A stretch of 64,000 nucleotides of DNA. It comes from Roseomonas sp. CECT 9278. Lineage in GTDB: Bacteria; Pseudomonadota; Alphaproteobacteria; Acetobacterales; Acetobacteraceae. Position numbers and translations under genes: made by a program. The stretch is from assembly GCF_918698155.1 (NCBI RefSeq), contig NZ_CAKKLX010000001.1, positions 182,406-246,405 of the forward strand, in the 5' to 3' direction. This document shows positions 42,702 to 51,268 of this stretch, in pieces (positions within the stretch are counted from its first letter, which is position 1; each line of letters starts with the position of its first letter). The notes beneath the pieces were generated by a model, which saw nothing but the letters and a program-made list of their open reading frames with translations, was not told the origin of the DNA and did no database searches.

Positions 42702-45700
42702 TCATCCCGCCTTCTCTGCCAATGCCGCCTGCGCGAGGACTCCACCACGGGACGCGACGACGTGAGTCGTCGCCTGATGGCGCGCAACGTCCCCACGCCG
42801 AGACAGCCCACCTGGCACCATTGCGCGTGGCCGCCGCCGCACCAGCACGAAGGCGGCCGGCGTGAACCAGAAGGCCAGCAGCGGCGACAGCAGCACGCCG
42901 CCCGCGATCGCCATGGCGAAGGGCGGCCAGAACCCGCCGCCGCCCAGGATCAGCGGCAGGAAGCCGCCGAAGGTCGTGATCGCCGTCGACAGGATGTGAC
43001 GGGTCGCACCCACCACCACCTCGGCCATCGCCGCCTGGTCCCCCGCCGCCACCGCGTCATCCTCCTGCAGCGCCGAGATGACGATCAGCGCCGCATTGAT
43101 GGACACGCCGATGGACCCGATCAGGCCGATGATCGCATTGATGCCGAAGGGATAGTTGAAGACCGCGAGCGCCAGCAGCGACAGCCCCGCCGACAGGCCC
43201 GCCACCATGAAGGCAATCAGCGTGAGCCGGAAGGAATTGAAGGTCAGCACCACGATGGCGATCGACAGCACCACGATCAGCCCGAGCAGCGCAATGAGCG
43301 CGCGCACCGTCGACGCACGCGCATCGGCGTCGCCGCCGGTCTCCATCCGCACGCCCTCGGGCAGGCGGAAGCCCTCGGCATCAAGGCTCCGCAGGATGGC
43401 GCCGAGCGCTTCCTGCGGCAGCACGCCGGGCATGAGGAAGGCCTGCACGGTGTTCACCCGTTCGCCGTTGCGGCGCGTCACCGCGCTGTCGGCCGGGGTC
43501 AGCCGCAGCGTGCCGAGCGCCGACAGCGCGACGCCGGGAAACTGCCCCTGCGCCGACAGCGCCGCGGCGTTGGGTGGCAGGATCGGCATGTCGGCGATGG
43601 CGGTCGGGTCGCTGCGCAGCCCGGCGCCCAGCCGCACCCGCACCGGCAGTTCCTCGGTCCCTTCCAGCAGGGATCCGCCGATCACGCCCTCGAGCCCCGC
43701 CTCCAGCTGCCGTGCCACCTGCGAGAGATCGAGGCCGAGCAGCCGCGCCCGTGCCTCGTCGATGTCGAGCATGAGCTTGGGCGCGCCGCCGCCGATCGTC
43801 GTGCGCGCAACCACCACCTGCGGCTGCGCGGCGACGCGCGCGCGCAACGCCTCGCCGACCGCACGCAGCGCGGCGACATCCTGGCCGACCAGGCGCAGTT
43901 CCACCGGCGCATCCACCGGCGGCCCCTGGACCAGTCCGCGCACCAGCAGCCGCGCCTCGGCGAAGGCCGGCGGCAGGCTGGACTGGAGCGCGCTGAGCAA
44001 TCGTTCGGTGGCCGCCGCGGACGTCGTGGTGATCAGCGCCTGCGCGAAGCCCGGCGCCTGGTCGCGGTTGCCCACGATATTGTAGTAGAAGGCCGGCGCC
44101 GACCGGCCGAGCACCCAGGTGACCGAGACGATGTCATCCTCCGCGCCGAGCCGCTCGCCGATGGCGCGCACCGTGCGGGCGGTCTGCGCGAGCGAGGCGC
44201 CGTCGGGCAATTCCACGTCGATGGTGAACTGGTCGCGGTCCACCCCGGGAAAGAACTGCGCCGTCAGCGTCGGCAGCGACAGGAAGCCGAGCACCGGCAG
44301 CACCAGGGACAGCGCGACGGCGCGGACCGGGTTGGCCAGCGCAAGCCGCACGCTGCCCCTGAACAGGCGCGGCAGCGGCCCTTCGCGCCGGCGCGCGCCG
44401 CCGGCCATCGGCAGCCACCAGCCCGCGATGGCGGGCGTGATGGTCATTGCCACCACGAACGACCAGGCCAGCATCACCACGACGGCGATCGCGATCGACC
44501 CCACGAAGTCGCCCGCCGGCCCGGGCAGCAGGATCAGCGGCAGGAAGGACAGGATGGTCGTGACCGTCGAGGCCAGCAGCGGCATGGCCAGCGTGCGGAC
44601 CGAGGCCGCGACGGCGTCCAGCCGGGCCGCGCCGCGGCGCAGCCGCACGCCGATGTCGTCGACCATGACGATCGCCGCATCCACCAGCAACCCGAGCGCC
44701 ACGATCAGCCCGGTGACCGACATCTGGTGGATCGGGATGCCAAGCGCCTGCAGCGTCGCCACCGAGACGAGCGTGACGACCGGCAGCGCCAGCGCGACGA
44801 CCAGCGCCGACCGCCAGCCCAGCGTCAGGAACAGCACCAGCACGACAAGCGCGACGCCCTGCGCCATGTTGATCGCGATCTCGCGCAGCCGCTCGTCGGT
44901 GTAGCGGCTCTGGTCGAACACCAGCGCGACGCCCAGGCCCGCCGGCATCCCGGCGCCGTGGCGCTGCGCCGTCGCGCGCATGCGCGCCATCCAGCGGTCC
45001 ACCTGCAACCCTTCCTCGAGCTTCGCCGAGACCAGGATCGCCCTCTCGCCGCGATGGATCGCCGCCTGCGTGGCCGGTTCGCGCGCGCCGCGCGTCACCG
45101 TCGCGATGTCGCCCAGCAGCACCGCGCGGCCCGCCATGTCTTCCCGCACCACGACCCGGCGCAGGCGATCGAGCGCGGTGATCTCCCCGGTCACGCCGAG
45201 CAGCAGGTCGCTCGATGCGCCGCGCATCCGCCCCGCCTGCACCTTGGAATCCGCCGCCCTGATCGCGGCGGCGATCGCATCCGCGGTCAGGCCGAGAGCA
45301 GCCGCCCTGGCGGGATCCACGCTCACCAGGACTTCCTCGGTTGGCGATCCGTGCAGGTCGACAAGCCTGGTGCCGGGGACGCTACGCAGCGCATCGGCCA
45401 GCGCCTCCGCCTCGCGCGCGGCGCGCGCCAGCGATTCGCCGTCAGGCACGGTGATCGCGAAGATCGCGGCATAGCCGCCGGCGCCGTCGCTGTTGAATTC
45501 CGGCTCCTGGACTCCGGCGGGGAAGTCGCGGCGCACATCGGCCAGCGCGTCGTGGATCTCGGCCCAGACCTGTTCGATGCGCGCGGCGGGCACGGTGTCC
45601 GCGAGGTCGATCAACACCACCGAGACGCTGGTGGAGGAGGTGGAGGACAGCTCCGCGATCTCCGGGATGGTGCGCAGCCGCGTCTCGATCTTGGCGGTCA

Positions 45701-45890
45701 CCAGCGCCTCGACCCGGCCGGGATCGGCGCCGGGATAGACGGTGGTGATCGACGCGAAGATGTTGGTGATGGTCGGATCTTCCTGCCGCCCGATGGTGAG
45801 GAAGGCGGAGAGCCCCGAGACGATGACCACGAACAGCGCCAGCACGACCAGGCGGGGCTGGCGGAAGAACAGGGTCTCCATCGCCGTCAC
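42702..45890 (-). CDS. RND efflux pump inner-membrane subunit
   Basis: The product is 1062 residues with 12 membrane helices and the two large periplasmic loops of the HAE1/AcrB-like class. The TM4 proton site reads GLLVDAAIVMVDD; the usual pair of Asp is reduced to one plus Ala, and the DD further on may or may not compensate. It overlaps the adaptor gene by four bases (ATGA). No outer-membrane TolC-like gene is near, so an unlinked one would be used. Controlled by the TetR gene across the dyad at 47050. Confidence 0.9.
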   Translation of the reverse strand: MTAMETLFFRQPRLVVLALFVVIVSGLSAFLTIGRQEDPTITNIFASITTVYPGADPGRVEALVTAKIETRLRTIPEIAELSSTSSTSVSVVLIDLADTVPAARIEQVWAEIHDALADVRRDFPAGVQEPEFNSDGAGGYAAIFAITVPDGESLARAAREAEALADALRSVPGTRLVDLHGSPTEEVLVSVDPARAAALGLTADAIAAAIRAADSKVQAGRMRGASSDLLLGVTGEITALDRLRRVVVREDMAGRAVLLGDIATVTRGAREPATQAAIHRGERAILVSAKLEEGLQVDRWMARMRATAQRHGAGMPAGLGVALVFDQSRYTDERLREIAINMAQGVALVVLVLFLTLGWRSALVVALALPVVTLVSVATLQALGIPIHQMSVTGLIVALGLLVDAAIVMVDDIGVRLRRGAARLDAVAASVRTLAMPLLASTVTTILSFLPLILLPGPAGDFVGSIAIAVVVMLAWSFVVAMTITPAIAGWWLPMAGGARRREGPLPRLFRGSVRLALANPVRAVALSLVLPVLGFLSLPTLTAQFFPGVDRDQFTIDVELPDGASLAQTARTVRAIGERLGAEDDIVSVTWVLGRSAPAFYYNIVGNRDQAPGFAQALITTTSAAATERLLSALQSSLPPAFAEARLLVRGLVQGPPVDAPVELRLVGQDVAALRAVGEALRARVAAQPQVVVARTTIGGGAPKLMLDIDEARARLLGLDLSQVARQLEAGLEGVIGGSLLEGTEELPVRVRLGAGLRSDPTAIADMPILPPNAAALSAQGQFPGVALSALGTLRLTPADSAVTRRNGERVNTVQAFLMPGVLPQEALGAILRSLDAEGFRLPEGVRMETGGDADARASTVRALIALLGLIVVLSIAIVVLTFNSFRLTLIAFMVAGLSAGLSLLALAVFNYPFGINAIIGLIGSIGVSINAALIVISALQEDDAVAAGDQAAMAEVVVGATRHILSTAITTFGGFLPLILGGGGFWPPFAMAIAGGVLLSPLLAFWFTPAAFVLVRRRPRAMVPGGLSRRGDVARHQATTHVVASRGGVLAQAALAEKAG

Positions 45891-47032
45891 TCCGCCCGCG
45901 CCGCGACCGCCTGGCCGGGCGCAACCCGGGCCGGCGCGCGCGCGACGAACCGGGCGCCGTCGGCCAGCGCGCCGCGCAGGAAGACCCGGTCGCCGGCCAT
46001 GTGGATGACCTCGACCGCGGCGGGCGCGACCGTCTCGCCGGCCGGGCCGCCGGCGATGGCGAGCACGGTCCAGCTGCCGCGGCTGCCCTCCCGCAGCGCC
46101 GCGACAGGCGCCCAGAAGCCCGGCTCGGCCACCACCTCCTCCAGCAGCAGGCTGCCGGTCTGGCCGAAGGCGAGGCGCGCATCCTCGGGCAGCGCCACCA
46201 CGATGCCGCGCGTGCGGGTGACGGGGTCGAGGTCGGCGCGCAGGCGCAGCACGCGCCCATCCAGGCGCTGGCCGTCGATGTCGACCGGCACGACGCCGCC
46301 GGGCGCCAGCCGGCTGGCCAGGCCGACCGGCAGGCCCACGCGCAGCTGCGGCGCGGCCTGTTCGAACAGCCGCAGCACGGGCGCGCCGGCGCCGATATTC
46401 TGCCCGGGATCCACCACGCGGCTGCCCACCACCGCATCGAAGGGCGCCGCGATCGTGGACTTGCCGATCTGGATGTCGACGCCGGCGATCTGCGCGTCGA
46501 GCGACGCCATCCGCGCGGTGAACCGGGCGACCGCCAGGCGCGCATCGTCGCGCGCGGATTCCGACCGGAATCCGCCGCGCGCGAGCTGGTCGTTGCGCGC
46601 CTGCGTCAGGCGCGCGAGCTCCGCATCGGCGGCCAGCGCCGCGTGTTCACCGCGCAAGCCGGCGCGCTGGGCCTCAAGCGCGGCAGTGTCGAGCCGCGCG
46701 AGCGGCGCGCCGGCGCGCACGCGATCGCCCTCCTGCGCCAGGATCTCGACGATGCGCCCCCCCAGTTCGAAGCCGAGGTCGATCCGGCCCGGCGCCTCGA
46801 CCTGGCCGATGAAGCGGCGCGTGACCTGGTAGCCGGCCTGCGGCACCACCTGCGCGACCGCGACCGGGGTGATCGGCGCAGGCGGCGGTGGCGGCACCGC
46901 GGCCGCGCGGTCCGCGATCAGGTCGGCACCGCCCAGCAGGGCGGCCACCGCGAGAGCGATGACGGCGCCGGTCACGCTGAGGCGCCTGGCGCCGCGACCG
47001 ATCCGCGGCAGGGTGGTCCCGAAGCCTGGCAT
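45887..47032 (-). CDS. RND efflux periplasmic adaptor (membrane fusion protein)
   Basis: The product is 381 residues. It has an N-terminal membrane segment (VTGAVIALAVAALLGG), a Pro-rich spacer, the lipoyl-like half-motifs (GFELGGRIVEILAQEGDRV and IAAPFDAVVGSRVVDPGQNI) around a coiled coil of about 70 residues, and a beta-barrel domain. It links the RND pump to an outer-membrane channel. It is first in its operon, starting 17 bases left of the TetR operator. Confidence 0.9.
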   Translation of the reverse strand: MPGFGTTLPRIGRGARRLSVTGAVIALAVAALLGGADLIADRAAAVPPPPPAPITPVAVAQVVPQAGYQVTRRFIGQVEAPGRIDLGFELGGRIVEILAQEGDRVRAGAPLARLDTAALEAQRAGLRGEHAALAADAELARLTQARNDQLARGGFRSESARDDARLAVARFTARMASLDAQIAGVDIQIGKSTIAAPFDAVVGSRVVDPGQNIGAGAPVLRLFEQAAPQLRVGLPVGLASRLAPGGVVPVDIDGQRLDGRVLRLRADLDPVTRTRGIVVALPEDARLAFGQTGSLLLEEVVAEPGFWAPVAALREGSRGSWTVLAIAGGPAGETVAPAAVEVIHMAGDRVFLRGALADGARFVARAPARVAPGQAVAARAE

Positions 47033-47049
47033 GTCGACCCTCCCGAGCC

Positions 47050-47074
47050 ATCATGTTAGAAGTTCTAACATGAT
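47050..47074. promoter_or_regulatory. Perfect 25-base TetR operator
   Basis: ATCATGTTAGAA-G-TTCTAACATGAT is a perfect palindrome with a central G, between the adaptor start (47032) and the TetR start (47146). It is the classical size and place for a TetR dimer pair and would block both promoters. Confidence 0.85.
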
Positions 47075-47145
47075 CTGTAGGCTCCGGCCTCAATGGCAAG
47101 CGCAGCGCTTGCGTTTTGTCGCGTCGGGGACCACGACGACGCCGC

Positions 47146-47739
47146 ATGACGAAGCCGCGCTATCACCACGGCGACCTGCGGGCCGGCCTGATCGAGGCCG
47201 CGCGGCGGCTCGTGGAGGCGAAGGGCCCGGAACGCCTGACGATGTCGGACGCCTCGCGCGCGGCCGGGGTCTCGACAGCCGCGCCCTACCGCTACTTCGC
47301 CGACCGGGATGCGCTGCTCGACGCCGTCGCGCTGGAAGGCATGGAGCGGCAGCGCCACGCAATGCAGGCGGGCGGCGACAGCCATCCGCCGGGCAGCGAC
47401 GCCGCCATCTCGGCGATCGGGCTCGCGTATATCGGCTTCGCGACGCGCGAACGCGGCGTCTTCCGGCTGATGTTCAGCCTGACGCGCACCCATGCGCGGC
47501 ACCCGCAACTGCTGCAGACCGGGCGGGCGACCTTCGGCGTGCTGCTGCGCCATCTCGCGCAGCGTGACGGCGTGGCGACCGACGACCCGTCCGTCCTGGC
47601 GCGCGGCCTGAAGCTCTGGACCTTCGTGCACGGCCTGTCCTTCCTGCTGATCGACGACAAGGTCAGCGCGATGGAGATCCCGCTCGACCTGCCCGCCACG
47701 GTGGCCGACGCCACGCGGCGCTTCCTGCGCGACGATTGA
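47146..47739 (+). CDS. TetR-family repressor of the RND pump
   Basis: The ATG at 47146 gives 197 residues: the N-terminal TetR helix-turn-helix (PRYHHGDLRAGLIEAARRLV, then DASRAAGVSTAAPYRYFADR), and a ligand-binding C-terminal domain (TetR_C_33-like, LMFSLTRTH). It is divergent from the pump operon with the perfect dyad between, so it is the likely local repressor. Ligand unknown, presumably a pump substrate. Confidence 0.85.
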   Translation: MTKPRYHHGDLRAGLIEAARRLVEAKGPERLTMSDASRAAGVSTAAPYRYFADRDALLDAVALEGMERQRHAMQAGGDSHPPGSDAAISAIGLAYIGFATRERGVFRLMFSLTRTHARHPQLLQTGRATFGVLLRHLAQRDGVATDDPSVLARGLKLWTFVHGLSFLLIDDKVSAMEIPLDLPATVADATRRFLRDD

Positions 47740-47754
47740 GCCGCGCCGCCGCGG

Positions 47755-48549
47755 TCAGCCCGCGAAGGGCCGGCCCGCCAGCGCCTGCGTGAAAAGCCAC
47801 CAGGTCAGCGCGGCCCAGAGGGCAGCCGCGATCCAGGCCGCGACCACGGCGGCGACGGGCGGCAGCGTGCGGTCCGCCAGCCAGCCCAGCGCCGGCACTG
47901 CCTGCATCATGTGGGTGGCGAAGAAATGCGGCGGGCGCAGGTCCCCCACGTCGCGTGACCAGCCGAAGATGGGCCAGCGGGAGGCGGGCTGCGGCGGCGT
48001 GCCGACATGGTGGGTCATCCGCCCGCCCATCTCGAAGGCGATGATCAGCGTCAGCACCGTGCCGCCGACCAGGCCCAGCGCCACCGCGTTGCGCAGGCCC
48101 GGCCCGATCCGCGCCTGGCCGTCGAGCGCCACGACCACGCCCAGCGCACCGGCCGAGACCGTCAGCACCACCGCGCCCACGGCCATCAGCGAATACATCG
48201 TGGCGTGGAACGGCGTCGCGACGTTGAAGTGCGACGGCTGCTGCAGCGCGCCCTGCAGCGTGATGTAGCCGACCTCGAAGGCCGCGCTGGCGATGGCCAG
48301 CACCACCAGCAGGTGCAGCAGCCATCCCTCGCGCCACGCCGGGCCCAGCCGGCTGGCCACCCAGGCCATGGTCGCCAGGTGCACCACGGTGGCGATCTGG
48401 AACTTCAGCGGCTTCGCCCAGACGCCGACGCCACCGAGTTGCCGCGCATCCCACCGCTCGATCCCGGCCGTCACGGCGAAGATCACCAGGAAGCCGCCGG
48501 CGGCGAACCAGCAGAGCGTGGCCGCCGCGCCCGGCTCCCGCCAGCTCAT
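47755..48549 (-). CDS. Multi-pass membrane protein, unknown function
   Basis: The product is 264 residues with about seven membrane helices, a conserved-looking start (GFLVIFAVTAGIERWDARQL) with KPLKFQ in the first loop, and MGGRMTHHVG in a middle loop. It overlaps the start of the TetR gene downstream (four bases), so the pair is coregulated. Family not recognised. Confidence 0.7.
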   Translation of the reverse strand: MSWREPGAAATLCWFAAGGFLVIFAVTAGIERWDARQLGGVGVWAKPLKFQIATVVHLATMAWVASRLGPAWREGWLLHLLVVLAIASAAFEVGYITLQGALQQPSHFNVATPFHATMYSLMAVGAVVLTVSAGALGVVVALDGQARIGPGLRNAVALGLVGGTVLTLIIAFEMGGRMTHHVGTPPQPASRWPIFGWSRDVGDLRPPHFFATHMMQAVPALGWLADRTLPPVAAVVAAWIAAALWAALTWWLFTQALAGRPFAG

Positions 48550-49193
48550 CGCCGCCGGCGCCGCGCCGGGGCGGGCGCGGGCAGGGCCGCGCGCAGGCCC
48601 TCCTCCATCCGCGCCATCGCGTGGTCCTGCATCATTGCCATGACGGGCTTCGGCAGGCTGAGGCTGCGCAGCGCGCTGGTCTGCGCGATGCTCGCCAGCC
48701 CGTGCAGCAGCGACCAGACATGCAGCGCATCGAGGCGCGGGTCGCCATGCCGCGCCGCCGCCGGGCGCGCCGCATCGAGCGCCGCGATCGCTTCCTCCAG
48801 CATGCCGAAGGCGTGGCGCCCGCGGGTCATCATGTCGGGATGCGCGGCGGCATCCGGCAGCGGCGTGCCGAAGATCAGCCGGTATTGCAGCGGATGGCGC
48901 AGCGCGTAGTCGAGGTATGCGCGGCCCATGGCGTGGAGATCGGCGAAGGCGTCGCTCTCCCGCGGGCGTGCATCCAGGTGGTCGGCGAAGGCGACGAAGG
49001 CGCGCCGCACCACCTCGGCCAGCAGGTGGTCGCGGCTGGGATAGTGCCTGTAGGGCGCCTGGTGCGACACGCCGAGCCGTCGCGCGACCTCGCGCAGGCT
49101 CAGCGCCTCGACGCCATCGCGCTCGATGATCGCCAGGGCTTCGTGGATGCAGGCCTCGCGAAGCTCGCGCGGCGGTTCGGGTTTGCGGGCCAT
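48546..49193 (-). CDS. TetR-family regulator
   Basis: The ATG at 49193 (MARKPEPPRELRE) gives 215 residues; a frame to 49340 lacks a better start. HTH at 10-60 (EALSLREVARRLGVSHQAPY), then a TetR C-domain, and a basic Pro/Arg tail (PAPAPARRRRR). Translationally coupled to the membrane protein gene, which would be its target or cargo. Confidence 0.85.
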   Translation of the reverse strand: MARKPEPPRELREACIHEALAIIERDGVEALSLREVARRLGVSHQAPYRHYPSRDHLLAEVVRRAFVAFADHLDARPRESDAFADLHAMGRAYLDYALRHPLQYRLIFGTPLPDAAAHPDMMTRGRHAFGMLEEAIAALDAARPAAARHGDPRLDALHVWSLLHGLASIAQTSALRSLSLPKPVMAMMQDHAMARMEEGLRAALPAPAPARRRRR

Positions 49194-49329
49194 GCGGTGC
49201 CTGGTTGCCGGGGCCGGCGCGCGGCGCGCGCGCCCCCTGTTCGCGCCGAGTCTAGCGGCGCCGACCGGGCGGACCAACCGGCGCGGCCGGTCACCGGCGG
49301 GCCGCCACCGAAGGGCGGCGTGGCAGGCC

Positions 49330-50124
49330 TCATGCGCCATGATCGGGCTTCGCCATGCCGGACATGACCTTGCCCATCATCCAGACCCGGCCGCGTCGCG
49401 GCAGGAAGCCAAGCGCGAAGGCCAGCAGCTTCGACAGCGGCCCCGGCCGCACCAGGGATCGGCGCCCCAGCGCCCCGAGCAGCCCCTCGGCCACGGTGGC
49501 CGGGCTGTCGGTGGCGCCCATGCGCATGCCGGCGCGCGCAGCGAAGCCGCTGCGCACCGGCCCGGGCGCCACCGCCAGGACATCGACGCCGCCGGCCCGC
49601 AGCTCCGGCCCGATCCCCTCCGCGAGGCTCTGCACATAGGCCTTGGTGGCGGCGTAGTTCGCCGTGTTCGGCACGCCCTGGAACGCCACGATCGAGCTGA
49701 ACAGCACGATCCCGCCACGCCCGCGTGCAGCGAAGCGATTGCCGAAATGATGCGTCAGCACGAGCACGGCGCGACAGTTCACGTCGAGCATCGCCAGTTC
49801 ATCGGCGACCGGCCGCGCGAGGAAGGCGCCCGCGGTCCCGAAGCCCGCCGCGGCCACCAACAGGCCGATGTCGCGCGCCGCACCCGCCTGCTGCAGCGCC
49901 GCCACGCCGGCCGCGGTCCCGAGGTCGAGCGCGAGTGTCTCGATCTCCGCCCGATACGCGGCCCGCAATTCCTCCGCCAGCTCCGTCAGCCTGTCCTGCC
50001 GGCGCGCGACGAGCACCAGCGCGAAGCCTTCCGCCGCCAGGCGCCGTGCCGTGGCGGCGCCGATGCCGTCCGACGCACCGGTGACGACCGCCCAGGGCCC
50101 GTAGCGATCGACCAGGCGGCTCAC
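49330..50124 (-). CDS. Short-chain dehydrogenase (SDR family)
   Basis: The GTG at 50124 starts a typical SDR N-terminus (VSRLVDRYGPWAVVTGASDG, with GASDGIG); the longer frame from 50235 adds a basic lead without SDR features. The catalytic part is FSSIVAF with YAATKAY, and APGPVRSGF follows. The product is 264 residues. It carries a C-terminal hydrophobic and basic tail (FALGFLPRRGRVW), perhaps membrane-associated. Substrate unknown. Confidence 0.8.
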   Translation of the reverse strand: MSRLVDRYGPWAVVTGASDGIGAATARRLAAEGFALVLVARRQDRLTELAEELRAAYRAEIETLALDLGTAAGVAALQQAGAARDIGLLVAAAGFGTAGAFLARPVADELAMLDVNCRAVLVLTHHFGNRFAARGRGGIVLFSSIVAFQGVPNTANYAATKAYVQSLAEGIGPELRAGGVDVLAVAPGPVRSGFAARAGMRMGATDSPATVAEGLLGALGRRSLVRPGPLSKLLAFALGFLPRRGRVWMMGKVMSGMAKPDHGA

Positions 50125-50808
50125 AAGCCGGGCCTGGTCGCGCGGGCGACGGGTGCGCCATGCGGGGCCGCCGGCCGCCGCAGCCGCAGGATGCTGGCGG
50201 GCGCCATCGTGGCGCCGCGCCCGTGCGGGTCGCACGCACGGCCCATGCGGCCTGCGGCGCTGCGCGCGCCGGCCCGCGGCGACAGGATGGCGGGGAGGAG
50301 GGCACGCGGGAGCATGGAATGCCTCACAGGTTGACGCTGTCTACTCATCATGCCATGCGTGTTGACACTGTCAACCGCTGGCGCGCGGAGCCCGATCATG
50401 CCGCCTGACCCGACGAGCCTGCCGACAGGCGCGGCAGCGCGCGCAGGCCGCACGACGTGAATCCGCGAATCGGGGTGCTTGCGCTCGCCGGCTTCGCCAT
50501 GACGGCACGACACTGGACAAGACCCGCGCGATGACCCTGCGCCGCCGCCCGCGTGCCGGCGCGCGCTGCGCGGCACGTGTCCGCGGCCGATCGGCGTGGC
50601 GCAGCGACTGCCGGCCCGTCGGCATCCGCCGGCATGCGCTGCACATCTCCGACAGTCATGTCCGATCCTCGACCATCCTTGGCATCGGCGCGTCAGCATG
50701 TCCCGGGCCCCGCGACAGCTGGCGGCGGACATCCGGCCGATCGCATCCCGTGCCGCCCATCATACCACAAGGCTTGACGCATTGAGGGGCAAGGCATATC
50801 ACCACCCC
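50125..50808. other. Long intergenic region with operator-like dyads, no supported gene
   Basis: Nearly 700 bases separate the SDR start from the PadR gene. Frames exist but none is convincing. It holds the paired dyads at 50330-50375, and a promoter-like TTGACA/ATGATG (17-base spacing) readable toward the SDR gene within them. Confidence 0.5.
50330..50375. promoter_or_regulatory. Paired operator-like dyads
   Basis: GTTGACA-C-TGTCAAC at 50361-50375 is a perfect 15-base palindrome. A sister GTTGACGCTGTCTAC at 50330-50344 matches 13 of 15 positions, offset by 31 bases (about three helical turns), fitting cooperative binding of a dimeric repressor. The regulator is not known; the SDR to the left is the nearest target, TetR at 48546 a candidate. 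Confidence 0.55.
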
Positions 50809-51207
50809 GTGGAGACGCCCCGAACGCCGCTCGCGCCGCGCGTAGACTATGCCAGCCGGGCCTATTGGGCCGGCACGATCAAGATGGGCCTGTCCAAGTT
50901 CTTCATCCTGCGCGTGCTGCATGACGGGCCGATGCATGGCTACGACGTGGCACGCGCCGTGGAACGCACGACCGGCGGCTGTTGCTCGCCGACCGAGGGC
51001 ACGATCTACCCGGTGCTGCGGGAATTCGAATCCGGCGGCTTCGTCACCGTCGAGGACGAGGTGGTGCAAGGTCGCCTGCGCCGCGTCTATGCGCTGACGG
51101 AGGCCGGGCGTGCCGCCTTCCGTGTCGCCCTCGATGCCTGGATGGAGGCCACCGCTGCCCTGCAGGACACCGGCCGCGCCTTCGCCGCCAGGGAGCGGTG
51201 CGGGTGA
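50809..51207 (+). CDS. PadR-family regulator with Cys pair
   Basis: A GTG start at 50809 gives 132 residues (an ATG at 50884 is a possible later start). The PadR winged helix is clear: LSKFFILRVLHDGPMHGYDV then GCCSPTEGTIYPVLREFE. Cys58-Cys59 lie at the start of the recognition region and Cys131 near the C-terminus, which would allow thiol binding of As(III) or another soft metal. It is followed by a Cys-tailed flavoprotein and an MFS gene, suggesting a small metal(loid) resistance operon. Confidence 0.75.
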   Translation: METPRTPLAPRVDYASRAYWAGTIKMGLSKFFILRVLHDGPMHGYDVARAVERTTGGCCSPTEGTIYPVLREFESGGFVTVEDEVVQGRLRRVYALTEAGRAAFRVALDAWMEATAALQDTGRAFAARERCG

Positions 51208-51268
51208 ACCGTCCTCGGCATTTTTCGGCTCAGATACATCAATCATCTATGCATCAAGGCTCCTGAGC

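Noticed and set aside
42762..46832. 1356-codon frame antisense to the RND pump and adaptor
   Set aside because: Shadow of two typical pump genes, low-complexity Arg/Gln/His content.
50121..50732. Minus-strand frame in the long gap left of PadR
   Set aside because: Arg/Ala-rich, no ribosome site, no domain; overlaps the operator-like dyads.
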